DNA from: Whalleya microplaca
Taxonomy: Eukaryota; Ascomycota; Sordariomycetes; Xylariales; Xylariaceae
Direction of reading: 5' to 3'
NCBI GenBank assembly: GCA_022497155.1
Contig: MU385742.1
Location: 454,363-518,362 of the forward strand
DNA: 64,000 bases
In this document: positions 11,944 through 24,147 of the stretch, piece by piece
Position numbering within the stretch: the stretch's first letter is position 1
Layout of the letters: each line of letters begins with the position of its first letter
Program-made: the position numbers and the translations under genes
Notes under the pieces: generated by a model
Told to the model about the DNA's origin: nothing
What the model saw: only the letters and a program-made list of their open reading frames with translations
Database searches by the model: none

Positions 11944-12377
11944 TCGCTACCAAAAGTTTTTACCATCGTAGTTTCGCCTGACAGCCGCCATCAGCTGAAG
12001 CCGACAGCTGGCGACATACTATAGTAAGGAATATCAGTTCGCACGGACTTATACCGCTAGGCTACTGGACAATACAGCGACTGTACCCCCTGTATTTATG
12101 TACTAAAAATCAATGGTATTTACGCACTGTATGGTTGGGTTAAAGCAGGCGTTAAGACAGCTGCTAGCAGCAGCTGATGGCGGCTGGCGCTAAAATTACT
12201 GTGATGGTAGACCGTGAGGTGACATTGAGATGTGTATTCATTTATGATCTCTCCAGGACTAACAGTCCTGGAGGACAACTATCTAAGGACGGAAGATCTG
12301 TCCTAGCTGGACGGAAGATCCATCCTAGCTTGTGGGGCGTTCCTGACAATTACTATGGAAAAAACTTTTGGTAGCAA
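11944..12377. mobile_element. short non-autonomous inverted-repeat element (mariner/pogo-like MITE)
   Basis: The left end (TCGCTACCAAAAGTTTTT) and the reverse complement of the right end (TTGCTACCAAAAGTTTTTTC) form terminal inverted repeats of about 22 bp. TA dinucleotides lie immediately outside both ends (11942-11943 and 12378-12379), the target-site signature of Tc1/mariner-class elements. Inside is a second inverted pair containing GCCGCCATCAGCTG (about 11983 and 12170) and a 22-bp tandem duplication beginning GGACGGAAGATC at 12289-12332. There is no transposase frame in the 434 bp. Class assignment rests on TIR plus TA only. Confidence 0.65.
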
Positions 12378-14501
12378 TATCCGTACCTTAGGTGCGATTG
12401 GTGGCCCGGGCATATGGTCGAACCTTTCACCGGTAGGTATATATACTGTATACATGTGTTTAGTTAACAGGTTTACTTACGCGGGTGAGGGGGGTTTTTG
12501 GCAATTTTGGTATAAAGGTAACGTATTAATTTTTTTACTTAACGGGTTTTACCTTTTTAACATTAAATTTTTATATAATAAAAACTCTCGAATATTTAAT
12601 AAAGGAAAAGTTACGGGAGGTACGTACCTGTGGTGCACAGACCACCTGTTGTTACGTACTCCCGTATGTCAATCGGCAACGGCACGGCAGAATAGCCACC
12701 GCCCGGCGGGGCACCCGGCTTAAGTTTTCTGAGCAATTCCCATAGTCCGAAATAGCTTTCCTCCCCATCTATCTGTAAATATACAATTGGTACCCATACT
12801 AGAGCCCTGCCTCTAGCTATAGTAGTCCATACGTGAGTGTATATAGGAGGCGTAGCCTCCTATATATACGCCACAGCTGTGGGGCGTCCAGCCACCTGAA
12901 TTATAACCCTGTAATCCGTCAAATTCTAAAGCTACATGTAGTTAGCTTTCAATGATGAAATAGACGCAGCTTATGAGTGCCATAGGAGGTAGTTATTGTT
13001 ACGGAAGTGTTATCACTAGATAGGTACCGAGACAGTCATAGTCCTCGGGGCAGAGCCCCCCAATATATACCTAGGTACCTACAGCCACAGGGTATGGGGC
13101 GTATACGTACCAGCCACCTGGATGATCAGCCACCCTCTAATCCGTACCTACCTAAGGTATTCCAGCATCCATGGAAGCTTGTTGAAATAGACGCAGGTTA
13201 TGAGTAGTATAGTAGGTAGTTATTATTAGAGAAGTATCATCACAAGAGTTAGAGTAAGAGGCTACGCCTCCTATATATACGCCACAGTTTGTGGGTCGTC
13301 CAGCCACCTGAATTATACACCCCTGTAATCCGTCAAAGCTTGTCTACGGAGTACCTAGATACCTATTTTCAATTGCCTTACCTACATGTAACTATCATTA
13401 CCCTTATCTATTAGTCCTGCATATACGAGAAGACGTTGCCCGTACTCGATACTCACAGCCATTTTCATCTCCTATGTCGCTTTAATATCTGACGATGACG
13501 AGGGTGATACATCACCATACGGGTTGCGGTATGAAGACTGATAAGTCACCACCTAGGTACTTCCAAGTGTACTTAATATATGATACCCTTTATAGCGAAC
13601 AAAATCCTAGCATCACCAGTCATCATCATAATCAAAGGCACGACCTCTTATTTTTTTAATTTTTTTGTACATACTTCGATTGCTGTAGCATAACGGACTA
13701 GGGGCATCAGCTCGGATAACAAGCAGGCGAGCGGTTTGGTAACATTTGGATGGTACGGAGACCAATTGAAACTAATACGAGGATCACATCGAAGACTGTC
13801 CGGCATTTTGTAAGACCGCGAGCTTGAACAGCGAAAAGGCATTCTGTCTGAAGACTTGAACAGAACAGAGCATTAACTTACAATGCACGCTTGTTGTGAG
13901 TATACTAGAAGCAAATTGGACTTATGCCGTGCAGTCCTAGCCTCAGCTCATTTTCAATGTTAACCCGAGAATGAAACTCATCAACCGCTTGCTATCTCTC
14001 CTACCATAGATTTTGCCCTATGGCTGAGTGCTTTTGGATAGATTCCAGGTCGGCCAAAACAGGACTGAGATATGAATATGGATGGCCACGTAGCTTTCAT
14101 TCCCTAGCCCATGATCCAATAGATGTGATGTTCCAGTATACACCTCAAACTAATCAATTTGAAGGGCGCTCGGCCTATAGCTGCAAGTGTAAAAGATAGT
14201 CGCATCGTTTCTCCGTCCTCCGCCTCACATAACCGTGTTACTTGGACAAGGGGCGCAGTTCACATAGCTACCCACGTCTCAAGCGTATCCAAGACATCCA
14301 GTCCACTGCCCACCAAGTAGGCTTGACCACCGAAATTGTGGCATACTGAAGGCATACTAGACATGCACAACGATTCGGCCGTTCGCTATGGGTATCGAAA
14401 TAATTATGTCATAACTAAATATTCATATCCATCATTAGGTACATATAACCAGAGCCTGGCTGGATATCCAAAACCCGTGAGCTCATCATCATCGGTAGAC
14501 A
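12378..14501. other. intergenic, repeat-rich, no gene seen
   Basis: Holds an AT-rich segment (about 12500-12620) that looks RIP-affected, the degenerate repeat block listed separately, and CCTAGGTACCTACC-type motifs that recur through the spacers of this window. The longest frames are under 125 codons without family features. Confidence 0.5.
12845..13337. repeat. degenerate tandem repeat block
   Basis: Two alternating motifs recur. Motif 1 (CTCCTATATATACGCCACAG, then CCAGCCACCTGAATTATA and CCTGTAATCCGTCAA) occurs at about 12845-12922 and 13258-13337, with a partial copy at 13084-13148. Motif 2 (TGAAATAGACGCAG, then TTATGAGT and GTAGTTATT) occurs at about 12955-13016 and 13183-13243. Motif 1 begins with the palindrome GGAGGCGTAGCCTCC. 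This looks like a diverged tandem array or overlapping fragments of one element. Confidence 0.7.
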
Positions 14502-15759
14502 TTAAACCTTGTCATCCGGTATGTCGTCCGGTACGGCAATAATACGACCTCCTGGGCCTACGGTCACGCGGAGCATCTCGTGCCCCTTATCCGGATCGAA
14601 AGTCGACGGCGACATCGCCCCTTCCCTGGACTGTCCCGGCACCAGCTCCGTACGCGAGGAATCACATATGTGTACAGGTTCCTCCAGGGTCCTCCTCTTG
14701 ACGCCGCGCATGACGAGCACCCGGAACATGGGAATCGTCTGGGCAATAATGGTGACGGCGGGCTCCATGATATTGAAGATCGCCACAAAGGAGGCTTGAT
14801 CTGTAGGTTTGGTAGGCTTCCTGTTAGCAATGCTCGGCACATGCCGCAGATGTTCATGACGTACAATATCGGTTCGTGCTTTGGGAGAACTGTATTATGG
14901 CGCGAAGCATAGATACGACTCCTGTTCTGTCGACCCATGAGCACTCTCGTTAGGAGCTGGTCGAGACCAAACGGCCACACGGGTTGGTTACTCACAAAGA
15001 ACCCAAGCTCATAGCCAGAACAGCACCGATCTTTTCTCGCGTCCGCAACTTGAGTTTGCGGATGATCAACCAAGGAAATAGCGCTAATAAAACATCGACG
15101 ACTCCCCCATACACTGATATTAAAACGTCAGCAAGGCGAACCGCCAGGATAAGATCCACAACCGTACCAATAAAAGTACCACCCATGAACTGCAATTCTG
15201 CACCATCCCAGCATCGTCCGGTCGAGGGTCGCAAGTCCGCTTTCGGGTCACCGCAGGCCACGGGCCAGATAGACATGATGCCGATGGCCAAAAGACTATT
15301 CGCACTGATCACTAACAGCGAGAGAAGCATCCTAGGTATGTATCCCGAGGTGAGCCTCCACAACGTAATGGCGAAGGCGCATTTACTCCAGGTCGTCGCG
15401 GTAGCCGCGAATGTCGTCGATAGCTGGTCCAGGATGAAGAACTGTCTCGTCTCGATGCCGGCAGCGAGGGCGCCACTCAAGAGTCCGGCCGCGGTGACCA
15501 GGGCTAACTGTTCGGAGTGTCAGTCATCTCTATGTACACACGCATATATATATACGCGTAGACCCCATGAACCTCATCGATGTTCAGTTGTCCATCAGCA
15601 ACGTACCCACGAGACGGTCAGCACACAGTCGTCCCACCACCATCCTTGGGCGAATGTTTTCCTACACCAAAGTCGAAAACCGAGGATTATGGTGGCAAAG
15701 GTGGTGAGAGTCCAGACACCTGCGTTGGAGGCCGCGAATGCGTAGTCCAGATCTGCCAT
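14502..15759 (-). CDS. rhodopsin-domain (PTH11-like) integral membrane protein
   Basis: Five exons: 15607-15759, 15168-15507, 15113-... to 14996, 14865-14926 and 14502-14800, giving 272 residues. Start is the ATG at 15757-15759 (MADLDYAFAASNAGVWTL). Features of the fungal rhodopsin-domain family are visible: the first membrane helix ending FRLWCRKTF, the acidic pair in GWWWDDCVL, several hydrophobic helices, a CWD element, VVDVLLALFPW, then RTREKIGAVLAMSLG and the last helix IMEPAVTIIAQTIPMFRVL. The 54-bp intron 15114-15167 is in frame and stop-free; I call it an intron from its GTACGG donor, GCTGAC branch and ATCAG acceptor, and because removal restores family spacing. PTH11-type proteins are candidate surface receptors in plant-associated fungi; the ligand is unknown. 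No CFEM domain is present. Confidence 0.8.
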
Positions 15760-18665
15760 GGGCGATTTTCATGACCGTGGGTATGTATGTCCTCGAGACA
15801 TTCGAGATAGGGTGGGCGAAGAGTTTCCGCGTTGACGTCGGGCGCGAGACGGGTCGCAGAGATATATATTAACGACACGCATGCAACGGATGAAGATGGC
15901 GGTGGTGTGATGCACAGAGCAGAGTGTTTCTTATAGCGTCTAGGGTATTGCTGCTCATCAAACGGCACATCTAGATAATGTTCGTCTTTCGGTTGCAAGT
16001 TGTGGCGTCGGAGCCTATATTTTTGGACTCATCTGGATCTACCACATCCGCGTAGCATTGCAACCTACCTATATCTCATCGAGGTCGGTCTAGGATCTGA
16101 AGGCTTTTTCTTGATTTCAGCCCGTTGCCTTGATGACGGGAGTGGATACGGGTCAAAGCACCATGCGAGACACGCGGAAGCAACAAAACTACGGCGAGGA
16201 TCACCCTAAACGAACTAGTGATCTAGGTCTACATCCCGGAGCTAGGAATCTAAACTCCCCATAACGGACGGAAGACGACCTGGGCAATACTTCGATTTGC
16301 TATATGAAACATGCGGGCTCTAGAGAAAACTTGTCCCGATGTGTAAATGGCTAAGTATCAAACAGGCTGGATCTGGCCCTAATTCGTCTTCACTGGGGCG
16401 GTGGCCCGTCCCATGTTGATTCATTGACTAGTTGTGTGAAGGCCATGTGTCCGGTGGAGCTGGCAGTTGGGATGGTGTTTCGCTATGTGAACTGTTGAGA
16501 CGAAGCTCGTCGCATGTCACGATCGAGCATGCGGGGAGGGCTCCTATCACCAATAATCCGGTTAAAGGGAAGGGTTCGGCTGATCCCCCGCTGTACCAGA
16601 GTTGGTGCAACTTGGTGCAACATCCCGAACGATGCTTGCGTCCGGCTTGCGACGTAGAGCCCCTGTCACAGCCACGTCTGTGCGCAAGACTTCATCACGA
16701 TAGAGCGTATCCCTTGTAAATCGCCACAACTATAAGAGCAAGCTGTGTCAGCTCATCAGTGAGGTGTAGTATAAGCCGAACTCTACGTGGTAAAATATTC
16801 ACTTTTTTTCGCTCGCGATTCAAGATTAGATGCACACCTTCATTCTAAGAAACGATTTGACTGGAGAAAGGATAAATTGAATTTTATGCCGTAACAACTC
16901 GCTCGTAATGCCAAGTCCACCGACACGGAGCCATAATCCCCTGCAGTGCCAAACAGACATCCACGCAATACCGTCCGACCAGCCCAAGCCAGAGGGGGTT
17001 GACTCTGTCTGTGTGTCACTCTCAATTCCTCAGATATATAGATAGTGCCTTGGTCGCGAGAGGGATAAATATAGACTTATTAAGATAGGTTGGAATTAAC
17101 TTTTAAACCTCTTGAGTGGGGAATGCAGTTCGATATCCAGAGATGGTCTAGTCGCATGATAGTTAATCAAGGGGTTTGATTCTGCTTCTCACAAGTCACA
17201 ATAAACAGATTTCCAATAAAGCACCCGTTTATTAATTGAAGCCTTGTATGCATAACAAGAGCAGAGTAGAAAAGAAAAAATATGCATAATCAGGCCCAGC
17301 CGGGAAATTCCATAATGGATACTATTATTTTTATGCTGGCGGTGAAACGCCAAGCTAGGGTAAATCAGCGTCCAAGTCACTAAAATCCCATTTTGGCTAA
17401 TAAATGACCTCTTCGCTGCTTGTCAAATATCCCACGTCGTAAACTGTGATAATTTCATTGCTGGTTGCATTAGGTCTTCGCGTACACGAATGAACCATTA
17501 AGAAATTAGACGTGAAAGTGTTGTAGATCATGCAATATTCACAATAGAATTAAGAAAAGACAAGTCATTGTGCTGCTTGGATGTAAGCAATTTGTACCCG
17601 AATATCTAGGTAGGCATACGTATGGGGTTTTATAGCACTTTGCGCTGCAGCTCAAGTTTTTACCTCGATTTGCCGCAGATGGCTTTCATTTACCGCATGC
17701 GGTGTCGCGGGATTAATCAGGCATCGTTTTCGTGACAATATGCCTTCAAGGTGTTGCATGTTCTATGGTTTCTTATCCTTTGGCCTAGTGCTTGAGCTAA
17801 TAAGCATACATGCGACGTATCTGTTAATGCCTCCATGTATTTCGAACATGGAAACATAGAGCCATCTAAGAGTTAAACATCTCCCAATCATATGGTTATG
17901 TCAACACTTTCCTATATGTGTGCTGAATTCTGATATATATAGCGTACGTCCTGATCATCTGGTCATATCAATACGGAGAGTCCTTGGAGGTCAAAGTACC
18001 TTTCGGGAGGCTAGTGTAACGAAGCCGTTACCACAGGTCTTGATTTGAAATAACAGAAGGTGTAGAAGGGTGAAATACTTAGATTGATCGCTGGCTAGCT
18101 AAAAGAAAGTTAATCTCTAAGGGTCGGCGAACTAGAGTCTTATATATATCTGAATAGCCTCATAGGGCAGGGTGTGGTTGCCAAGCCTAACAGTGGCCTT
18201 GGCAAGCACTCTCACGTGACTTGTGCGGGGGACGTGGAGGTTGGAATGAGTAGTTAGGTTGTAACACGAGTATACCACTCACGAGTCTGCCTTTGTGTAT
18301 CTATGTCAACATGGGACAAAGTAATGGTGAGTATAGTGACTTCATTCGTGCAAGGTGAAGCTATAGGAAGGTGACAGAGCCTCCTTATATATATACACAC
18401 ACGCACAGGCGGCGGCCATACGTAGGCCCGTACCATTCTTAGCCCTATAGGGCGTAGTTCAACAATCTAGCCTAAGAACACTCAAGTTTGAGCGATCACC
18501 GTGCCAGATTTGGGAAGAGTCTCGATCATTCTAGGACCATCAAACTGTTTTCCGATATATATTTCTTAATAGTTTCTAAGTTAGTATGTCAAGAATTTCA
18601 CTACTTCTCTATGGTCTTCCATATCTAAGATCAATGTGCCTCCATCTAGTCATCTTCTTCATGAT
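15760..18665. other. intergenic, no gene seen; one solo LTR
   Basis: 2.9 kb between two leftward genes. It contains the family A solo LTR at 18015-18266 and otherwise moderately AT-rich sequence. The short frames (for example near 16430-16720) have no family features. The 3' region of the NRPS-like gene lies at about 18480-18665, and the promoter of the rhodopsin-domain gene lies just right of 15759. Confidence 0.5.
18015..18266 (+). mobile_element. solo LTR, family A (copy 1)
   Basis: 252 bp starting TGTAACGAAGCCGTTACCAC and ending GTTGTAACA, collinear with copies at 26160 and 47547. It shares GGTCTTGATTTGAAATAACA, a TTATATATATCTGAATAG TATA-like segment, and a GGTTGCCAAG...CTTGGCAA hairpin before CACGTGA. 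TG...CA ends fit an LTR. The flanking five bases (GCTAG left, CGAGT right) do not match, so either the duplication has decayed or the termini recombined. Confidence 0.65.
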
Positions 18666-21600
18666 CTAGAAACCCCACTGTTTGCACCAATGCTTCATCA
18701 TCTCAGGTGTCACAGCCTTGGTAGAGCTCATCGTTGAACTGCGCTCTTTCGTATGCTCCATATCAAAAACAACGGGCCTGAGTCCTTGTTCGTGGGCAAT
18801 AGACATAGAGCGGTAGGTATCGAGGAGCTTGACGCCTGGGTTCTTATCTAGTGCTTCCGTATCCGTAGCCTGGCTCTTTTCGAGCCGGTGAACCCATTCG
18901 TCAAAACTAACCAGTTCCGATATCCTGTCACTTCCATAGAATTCCTGGACGGCGAGAGCAAGGTCAGTCCAGGCGATGGCAGAGGGATTAACGCCGTGAT
19001 AATAACCGCTAATGTCCCTTGCCGAGACTTTTTTAGACACGCCGACGACTTCGAGGACTAATTTCGCGATGCGCTCAGCTGGGGTCCAATCGACTCGATT
19101 CATTGTACCCAAGTGGGCGGGAAGTGCCTTGAGATGCAAGCTGCTGGCAATGATAGAGGGTAGCCATTCTTGCTTGTTCCAGCACCCTGCTTCTGACTCC
19201 GGCCCACCAATTTGTCCGACGCGGATGATTGCTGCTGGGAAGCCACTAGATTTTGCAACATCTTCCAAGATCAGACTTCCAATCATCTTACTACGTCCGT
19301 ATCCGGTGCTAGGAAGTGCGAGGTCTTCGAGTCTCGCTTCCGGTACCATTCCCCTATTGGTATCCCAGCGGTCAACAGAGCCGATAGAGGAGATGAATAC
19401 AACAGCCACTTGCTTGGCGGCGTTAGTGGCAAAATCAGCGACATGGCGGACTCCTCGAAGGTTAGGTTCAAATGATTCTATGGGGATGTTGAAGTTGACC
19501 GGCCACGCGTTGTGGATGATACGGTCTGCGTCTTCTAGGAGTCCGTCGAACACGTCGCGGGGGAGGCCGAAGTCCGATCGTGACATATCAGCGTGCAAGA
19601 ATTCGGTCTTCGATTCATAATTGCCAGCGAGGCTACGTTCTTTTGCAGCCTTTGCCTGTTGCTTTCTGCCACCATCTTCTGCTCTGTTTAAGCAAATGAT
19701 TCTTCTCACCGCTGGATTCCTGACCATCATGTCGAGCATGTATGACCCTAACATTCCAGTAGATCCGGTCAGAATGACTGTCTGGTCCTTGTCCGCCAGA
19801 TCCTGTTGCCCTTGTCTCGGAGTTTGGAGGTCGCGCGTGTACTTATCCCAAAGGGCCTTCATCGCCTGTAGCTCATGTAGCTCATCATTCTCAGGACTAG
19901 ACTTGGTCCCATCATTCACAACTGAATAGATATACTGCGCAAGCCTCCGCGGTGTCGGGTTGCCGTAAATGACACGAGTGGCCAAGGCTGTTGCATCGAC
20001 GTGAAACCCAGCAGCTTCCAAGCCTGCACGTAGGAGTCGGGAGGCGTATATAACCTGCATAGAGTCGATACCGGCTGAGAAGAAATCGGTGTCTGGTTCA
20101 AGCGCCTTCTTTGCCTCGAGCCTAGTCTGAAACATTTTCTCGATGGATTCGACCAACGTGTCCTCTGAGGTGACGTCGATGCGAGGCGCGTCTGTATTGG
20201 ATATTTCCCCCCCAGCCGTTTCATATAGCTGGTCTATCTCATCCTTGTACAGCTTTAGCGTTCCAGCTCGTTGGACCGTACCTTTTCCAGCACGTAGGAA
20301 TGACTTGGTTGGGTTAGACTACAAGATCGCGAGTCAGTAATTGCTTTGTCTGGAATATTTCCAGGAAATATCGAAAGTAGACGACATTTCAGAGGCTGGC
20401 TTGGCCAATGAGCCCAAAATGGCAACAACTGCTTCCAGGAAAGGTAGGAAAAGGAGAAAACTACAGTTACATACTAGCATGATGAACTCGCGCCCTATTT
20501 GTCCGTGGGCAACAGTCTCCTTGTTGGCCTGAACAACAACTGGCCAGACGCCGTCAAGCAATTTTTCGGTGTCCTCCTCATTTTTGGGATGCTCAATTGG
20601 TTCGATAATGAGGCCAGCTTGAAAACGACCGTATCCAACGACAAGAGCGCCTTTGACATCTGGGTGTCCGACGACGATCTCTTCGATGGTGACAGGATTC
20701 AATTTTTCTCCGTTTGAGAAAACAATGATGTTATCAGACCGGCCATAGTAGATCCAGTGGTTCGGTAGACTAGGGTGAGGCTTGTAAAGGTCCTTCGTGT
20801 CATACTCGTTGATATCTGGGAAGGTATAAAAAAAGCCTTGGTAACCTGGATGCTTGGCCTTTCGAACGACAACCAACTGATACGCGCCATCTTCACCTTC
20901 CATCTTGCGCCAATCTGATCCGAAGATGTCCGAGTTGATGATGAAATATTGCCATAGTTTGGTATCCTTCTGCCAATATGTAGGGAATGGGGTGAACCTG
21001 TACTTGTTAGTTTATTGAAGATGGCAACAAGGTATTTTTGTGATGTTTTACTCAGTTGCAGAAATGGCATTCGCAAGAGGGACGCCGTTGTCCACTAATC
21101 TGTTTCCAGCATCTCGTGCAAGGTTACCTATAGACAATATTAGCCACGAACGAGACATTAGTTACGATTAACCACCAACCTCCACCGAATGCAACCATAT
21201 TTAACTTTGCCAACGCTTTGACATAGTAGTCGCTTTGGCTCATGTCTTCTAATATTGCTGGCGGAAGCAATACCCCCTCAACATCTAGATTTTCGAGGCA
21301 TTCGGCGATTAGATCCGAAGACAGAGGCCTATCTGCCAAACCGAGCGCAGTGGGAGTACCCCAGTATACCACGGTCAATACGAAGAGATACAGACCTGCG
21401 GCGTGAAATAGAGGCACTTGAATGGTGTTAGAAAAGAATAGTTACCCATAGGGGCAGACTCACTGGGAATAAATGTCCTCTTTGACTTTGTCGCCCAGGC
21501 GCGTATCCAAAGTTCAGTTCCCTGCCACTCTGGCAGATCAATATAGGCATCGCCAATGGCCAGCATGCCATTCTTGCATTCAATTGGCTTTGGAATCCCC

Positions 21601-22239
21601 GTACTTCCGCTCGTGTGTAATACAACAAACGGGTCCCATTCAGCTTGCTGGAAAGTTCTGTCATAGGTAAAAGGCTCTACTTCCTCTTCCGGGAACCATG
21701 CTTCAATAGGGGCAACCTCGACAGCCTTCATTCCCCTTTCTTGCAACCAAGGTTGGACTACTTGCCGGTACGATTTGGGGAAAGAGATAAAGTGGCAGTC
21801 CGTTTTGTCGAAAAGGCTCATCTGCCCTTCTTGAGAATTGCGAGGAGAGATGAAAAGGGCCTGGGAAATAGTTAGCTTTGGATGAAGACAATATAGACAA
21901 TAGTACCTTGTAACCAGCTTTGACCGCAGATACTAGCAAGACAACGTAGCGTGCATCATTTGGACCGATATAAGCTATCGTTGGGAAGCTCCCAGCGGCT
22001 GGTTTGCCGCAAGTTTCAATGATCCGATGTGCCACACGATTGACCGCATTGGCATATTCCTTGAAGCTGATGGCTCTCCAACCTTCTTTGGGATCGTCGT
22101 GAGAGCGAGGGATCGAGAAGGCCTCTCGCTGGGGATCACTATTTGCAATCTCGTCGATAACATGAGGAACTAGCCTGCGTCCGAAGTTAGGCCCTGGACC
22201 TTTAGTGTCCCCGTTCACTTTTCCGTTCATTGTTGCCAT
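18666..22239 (-). CDS. NRPS-like adenylation-thiolation-reductase (carboxylic acid reductase type)
   Basis: Six exons: 21907-22239, 21464-21860, 21180-21416, 21052-21127, 20475-20997 and 18666-20318, giving 1072 residues. Introns are 46, 47, 52, 54 and 156 bp and all phases agree. The adenylation domain (about 1-540) has LHTSGSTGIPKP, PLFHAAG, AFGGG, SATE and GRSDNIIVFSNGEKLNP, then the RAGKGTVQR linker typical of this fungal class. A carrier domain (about 570-660) has the phosphopantetheine Ser near residue 608 in AGIDSMQ. The reductase domain (from about 700) has the NAD(P)-binding GSTGMLGS and the catalytic-type YGRSK. There is no condensation domain. Such enzymes activate a carboxylic acid, load it on the carrier and release it reductively as aldehyde or alcohol; the substrate cannot be read here. 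No tailoring enzymes or regulator lie adjacent, so it looks like an orphan enzyme. Confidence 0.92.
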
Positions 22240-23200
22240 GCCGAGTGTAGTTCCTTTTTCCTACTATAGGTAATCTCCAGAATTACGAGGCTTGTGTCCT
22301 ATGAGTACATGCGTCTATAAGAATGGTCTTGCAGCACAACTCAGTTGGCTTGCAGTTGCCTTTATACTCAAGGGATATATCTATAGGGTTACATTTACGC
22401 TCATCGCGTCTCCGATATCAAGGCGAGACGCGCAGCCTTCTAGTCACAGTCATATGGAAACATAGCGGAGGGCGGAACGTTCCGCAAGCCAGAGAGCCAC
22501 CATATATAGTTTCAGCCCGTCGTAAGATACTTGCAGCGGGTTCAATTCCATGATGTCGATATCTAATTAACGTCATCGTGACAGGCTACACATAAGGCCG
22601 AGTGCCGACGCTATGCATGTTATGCAGACATTTGAGTTTGCTAAGTAACGTGGTAGCATCAGTGAAGAGGTTGCGTTGCAGTGCTGGAAGCTGGCTCACC
22701 ATTTCCGATCAGCTTCCGGAGATGCCGGATCGACTCCGGACTCATTGTTTCACAGACGCATAGACTCCGCTCCATATGTAGTCGTACATTAGGTAAATTG
22801 TCAAGGCCCGGGACATGCTAGCCCGCCCGGGAATTGAACGCGGAATGCACCCGCACATCCTTACATCGGAGTGGCACTACAAATAAATGTCATCCACAGT
22901 TTGATGCTATTCCCGGTTTAGGGCAAGGGATCTGACTGGTGCGGAATGAGAGCGGAATTGAGGCGCGCTCGTGACTTCAGATCAGCCAATAAATGAGAGG
23001 CGACAGGCGATCCGAATTATACGAGCCATATTAACTGCCACACACTTGCATGAGCGGTGTGATTCTTATTCTTCTTTAATTCCGTTTCTGGTGTGCAACA
23101 TTAATAATAGTCAGAGGGGACCCGGGCTTCGGGAGACATAAGCGTCTTTAAGTCCGTTTCTGACAACATTACCTGCGTACTGTTCGTCGTGATTGTTTGA
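22240..23200. other. intergenic upstream of the NRPS-like gene
   Basis: Contains the promoter side of the leftward NRPS-like gene. Several CGGAG/CTCCG-type triplet motifs occur around 22720-22770 (TTCCGGAGATGCCGGATC, then GACTCCGGACTC), which resemble half-sites of zinc binuclear cluster regulators, though they may be coincidental. No gene is supported. Confidence 0.35.
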
Positions 23201-23481
23201 TCCGTTGTCACTGACCGTGTTGTAGATGAACTCAGCTTACAGATTAAAGATGCTTATAATTCAAAGGGTAAAGTTCAGGATGTGTATAAAGCTGCGCGAG
23301 ACAGCGTGGATATCTTTTCTTCTGAAGTTGAGGGCAATATTGCCTTGGATGACTGGCTAGCAAAACAAGAATGTATTTTGAAGCTAATCTATGATCTATT
23401 TGCTAAACGCCGTTGCTCTGGTCTGAAGCTGCAACCATTTTACGCCCCATATTTATTGCATCTCCTGCCACCCCATAGATA
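23201..23481 (+). pseudogene. unidentified gene relic
   Basis: An open frame of 93 codons with natural-looking composition, but no usable ATG. It includes AYNSKGKVQDVYKAARDSVD, then FSSEVEGNIALDDWLAKQEC and LKLIYDLFAKR, and ends in a stop at 23479-23481. The charged helical character differs from the random frames around it. I do not recognise the family; it could be a fragment of a larger gene removed by rearrangement or an internal exon whose partners have decayed. No exon continuation was found on either side. Confidence 0.3.
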
Positions 23482-24147
23482 GAAACCACGGATTGAACGT
23501 GGACAAGATTTAAAGGGTTGATTACTATGTAGGCATGTGTAAACGTTTACCTAACAAGAGCGATTCTGGTCTTGAATTTCAGTGGCTATGAAATGCAAGG
23601 AGATCTGCATGGGCCAAAATTCACGGAAAGGATACTCTTACGGACTTGGGCTTGGTACATAGGTAAAAACTTACATGGCTTATTCCGTGGACGACCATTG
23701 TTCTTCAGTTCGCTATGAGGAATATACCCTAGTTGAACATGGCCAACAAGTAGTTGAACCTGAGCGGTTTCTAGCATGGTAAAGATACTTCACTTTCTTA
23801 TCATTTGGTATCAGCTGATATACCTTGTGAGTAAGGCCAGTGAACTATGGGTTCTCAATGGACTTGAGTAGTCGCATGAAAAATGCCACCTGACTTTACT
23901 GCTACTCCTTATGACTCATTAGCTGACGTGAGATTTGAGTATAGCATCTTGTATAAACCCTATAAGCCGAAGCAAACCAATATGTCCCATTTATAGATGC
24001 TTGATCTCCTTACTAGCGGTTATATATAGCTTTAAAGCATGAGATAAACCGATTATCTGTAATGGACTCTTTAAAGTATTAACGAAAATCTTGATGCTAT
24101 AGGATTTCAATAGTACTAAGTGCCCCTTTACGATTATATATTATGGT
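23482..24147. other. intergenic, no gene seen
   Basis: AT-rich spacer between the gene relic and an LTR-like repeat; no frame, repeat or motif I can support. Confidence 0.4.

Noticed and set aside
22790..22850. Possible tRNA-like segment (GGGAATTGAACGC near 22830)
   Set aside because: No cloverleaf with matching acceptor, D and anticodon arms could be drawn around it.
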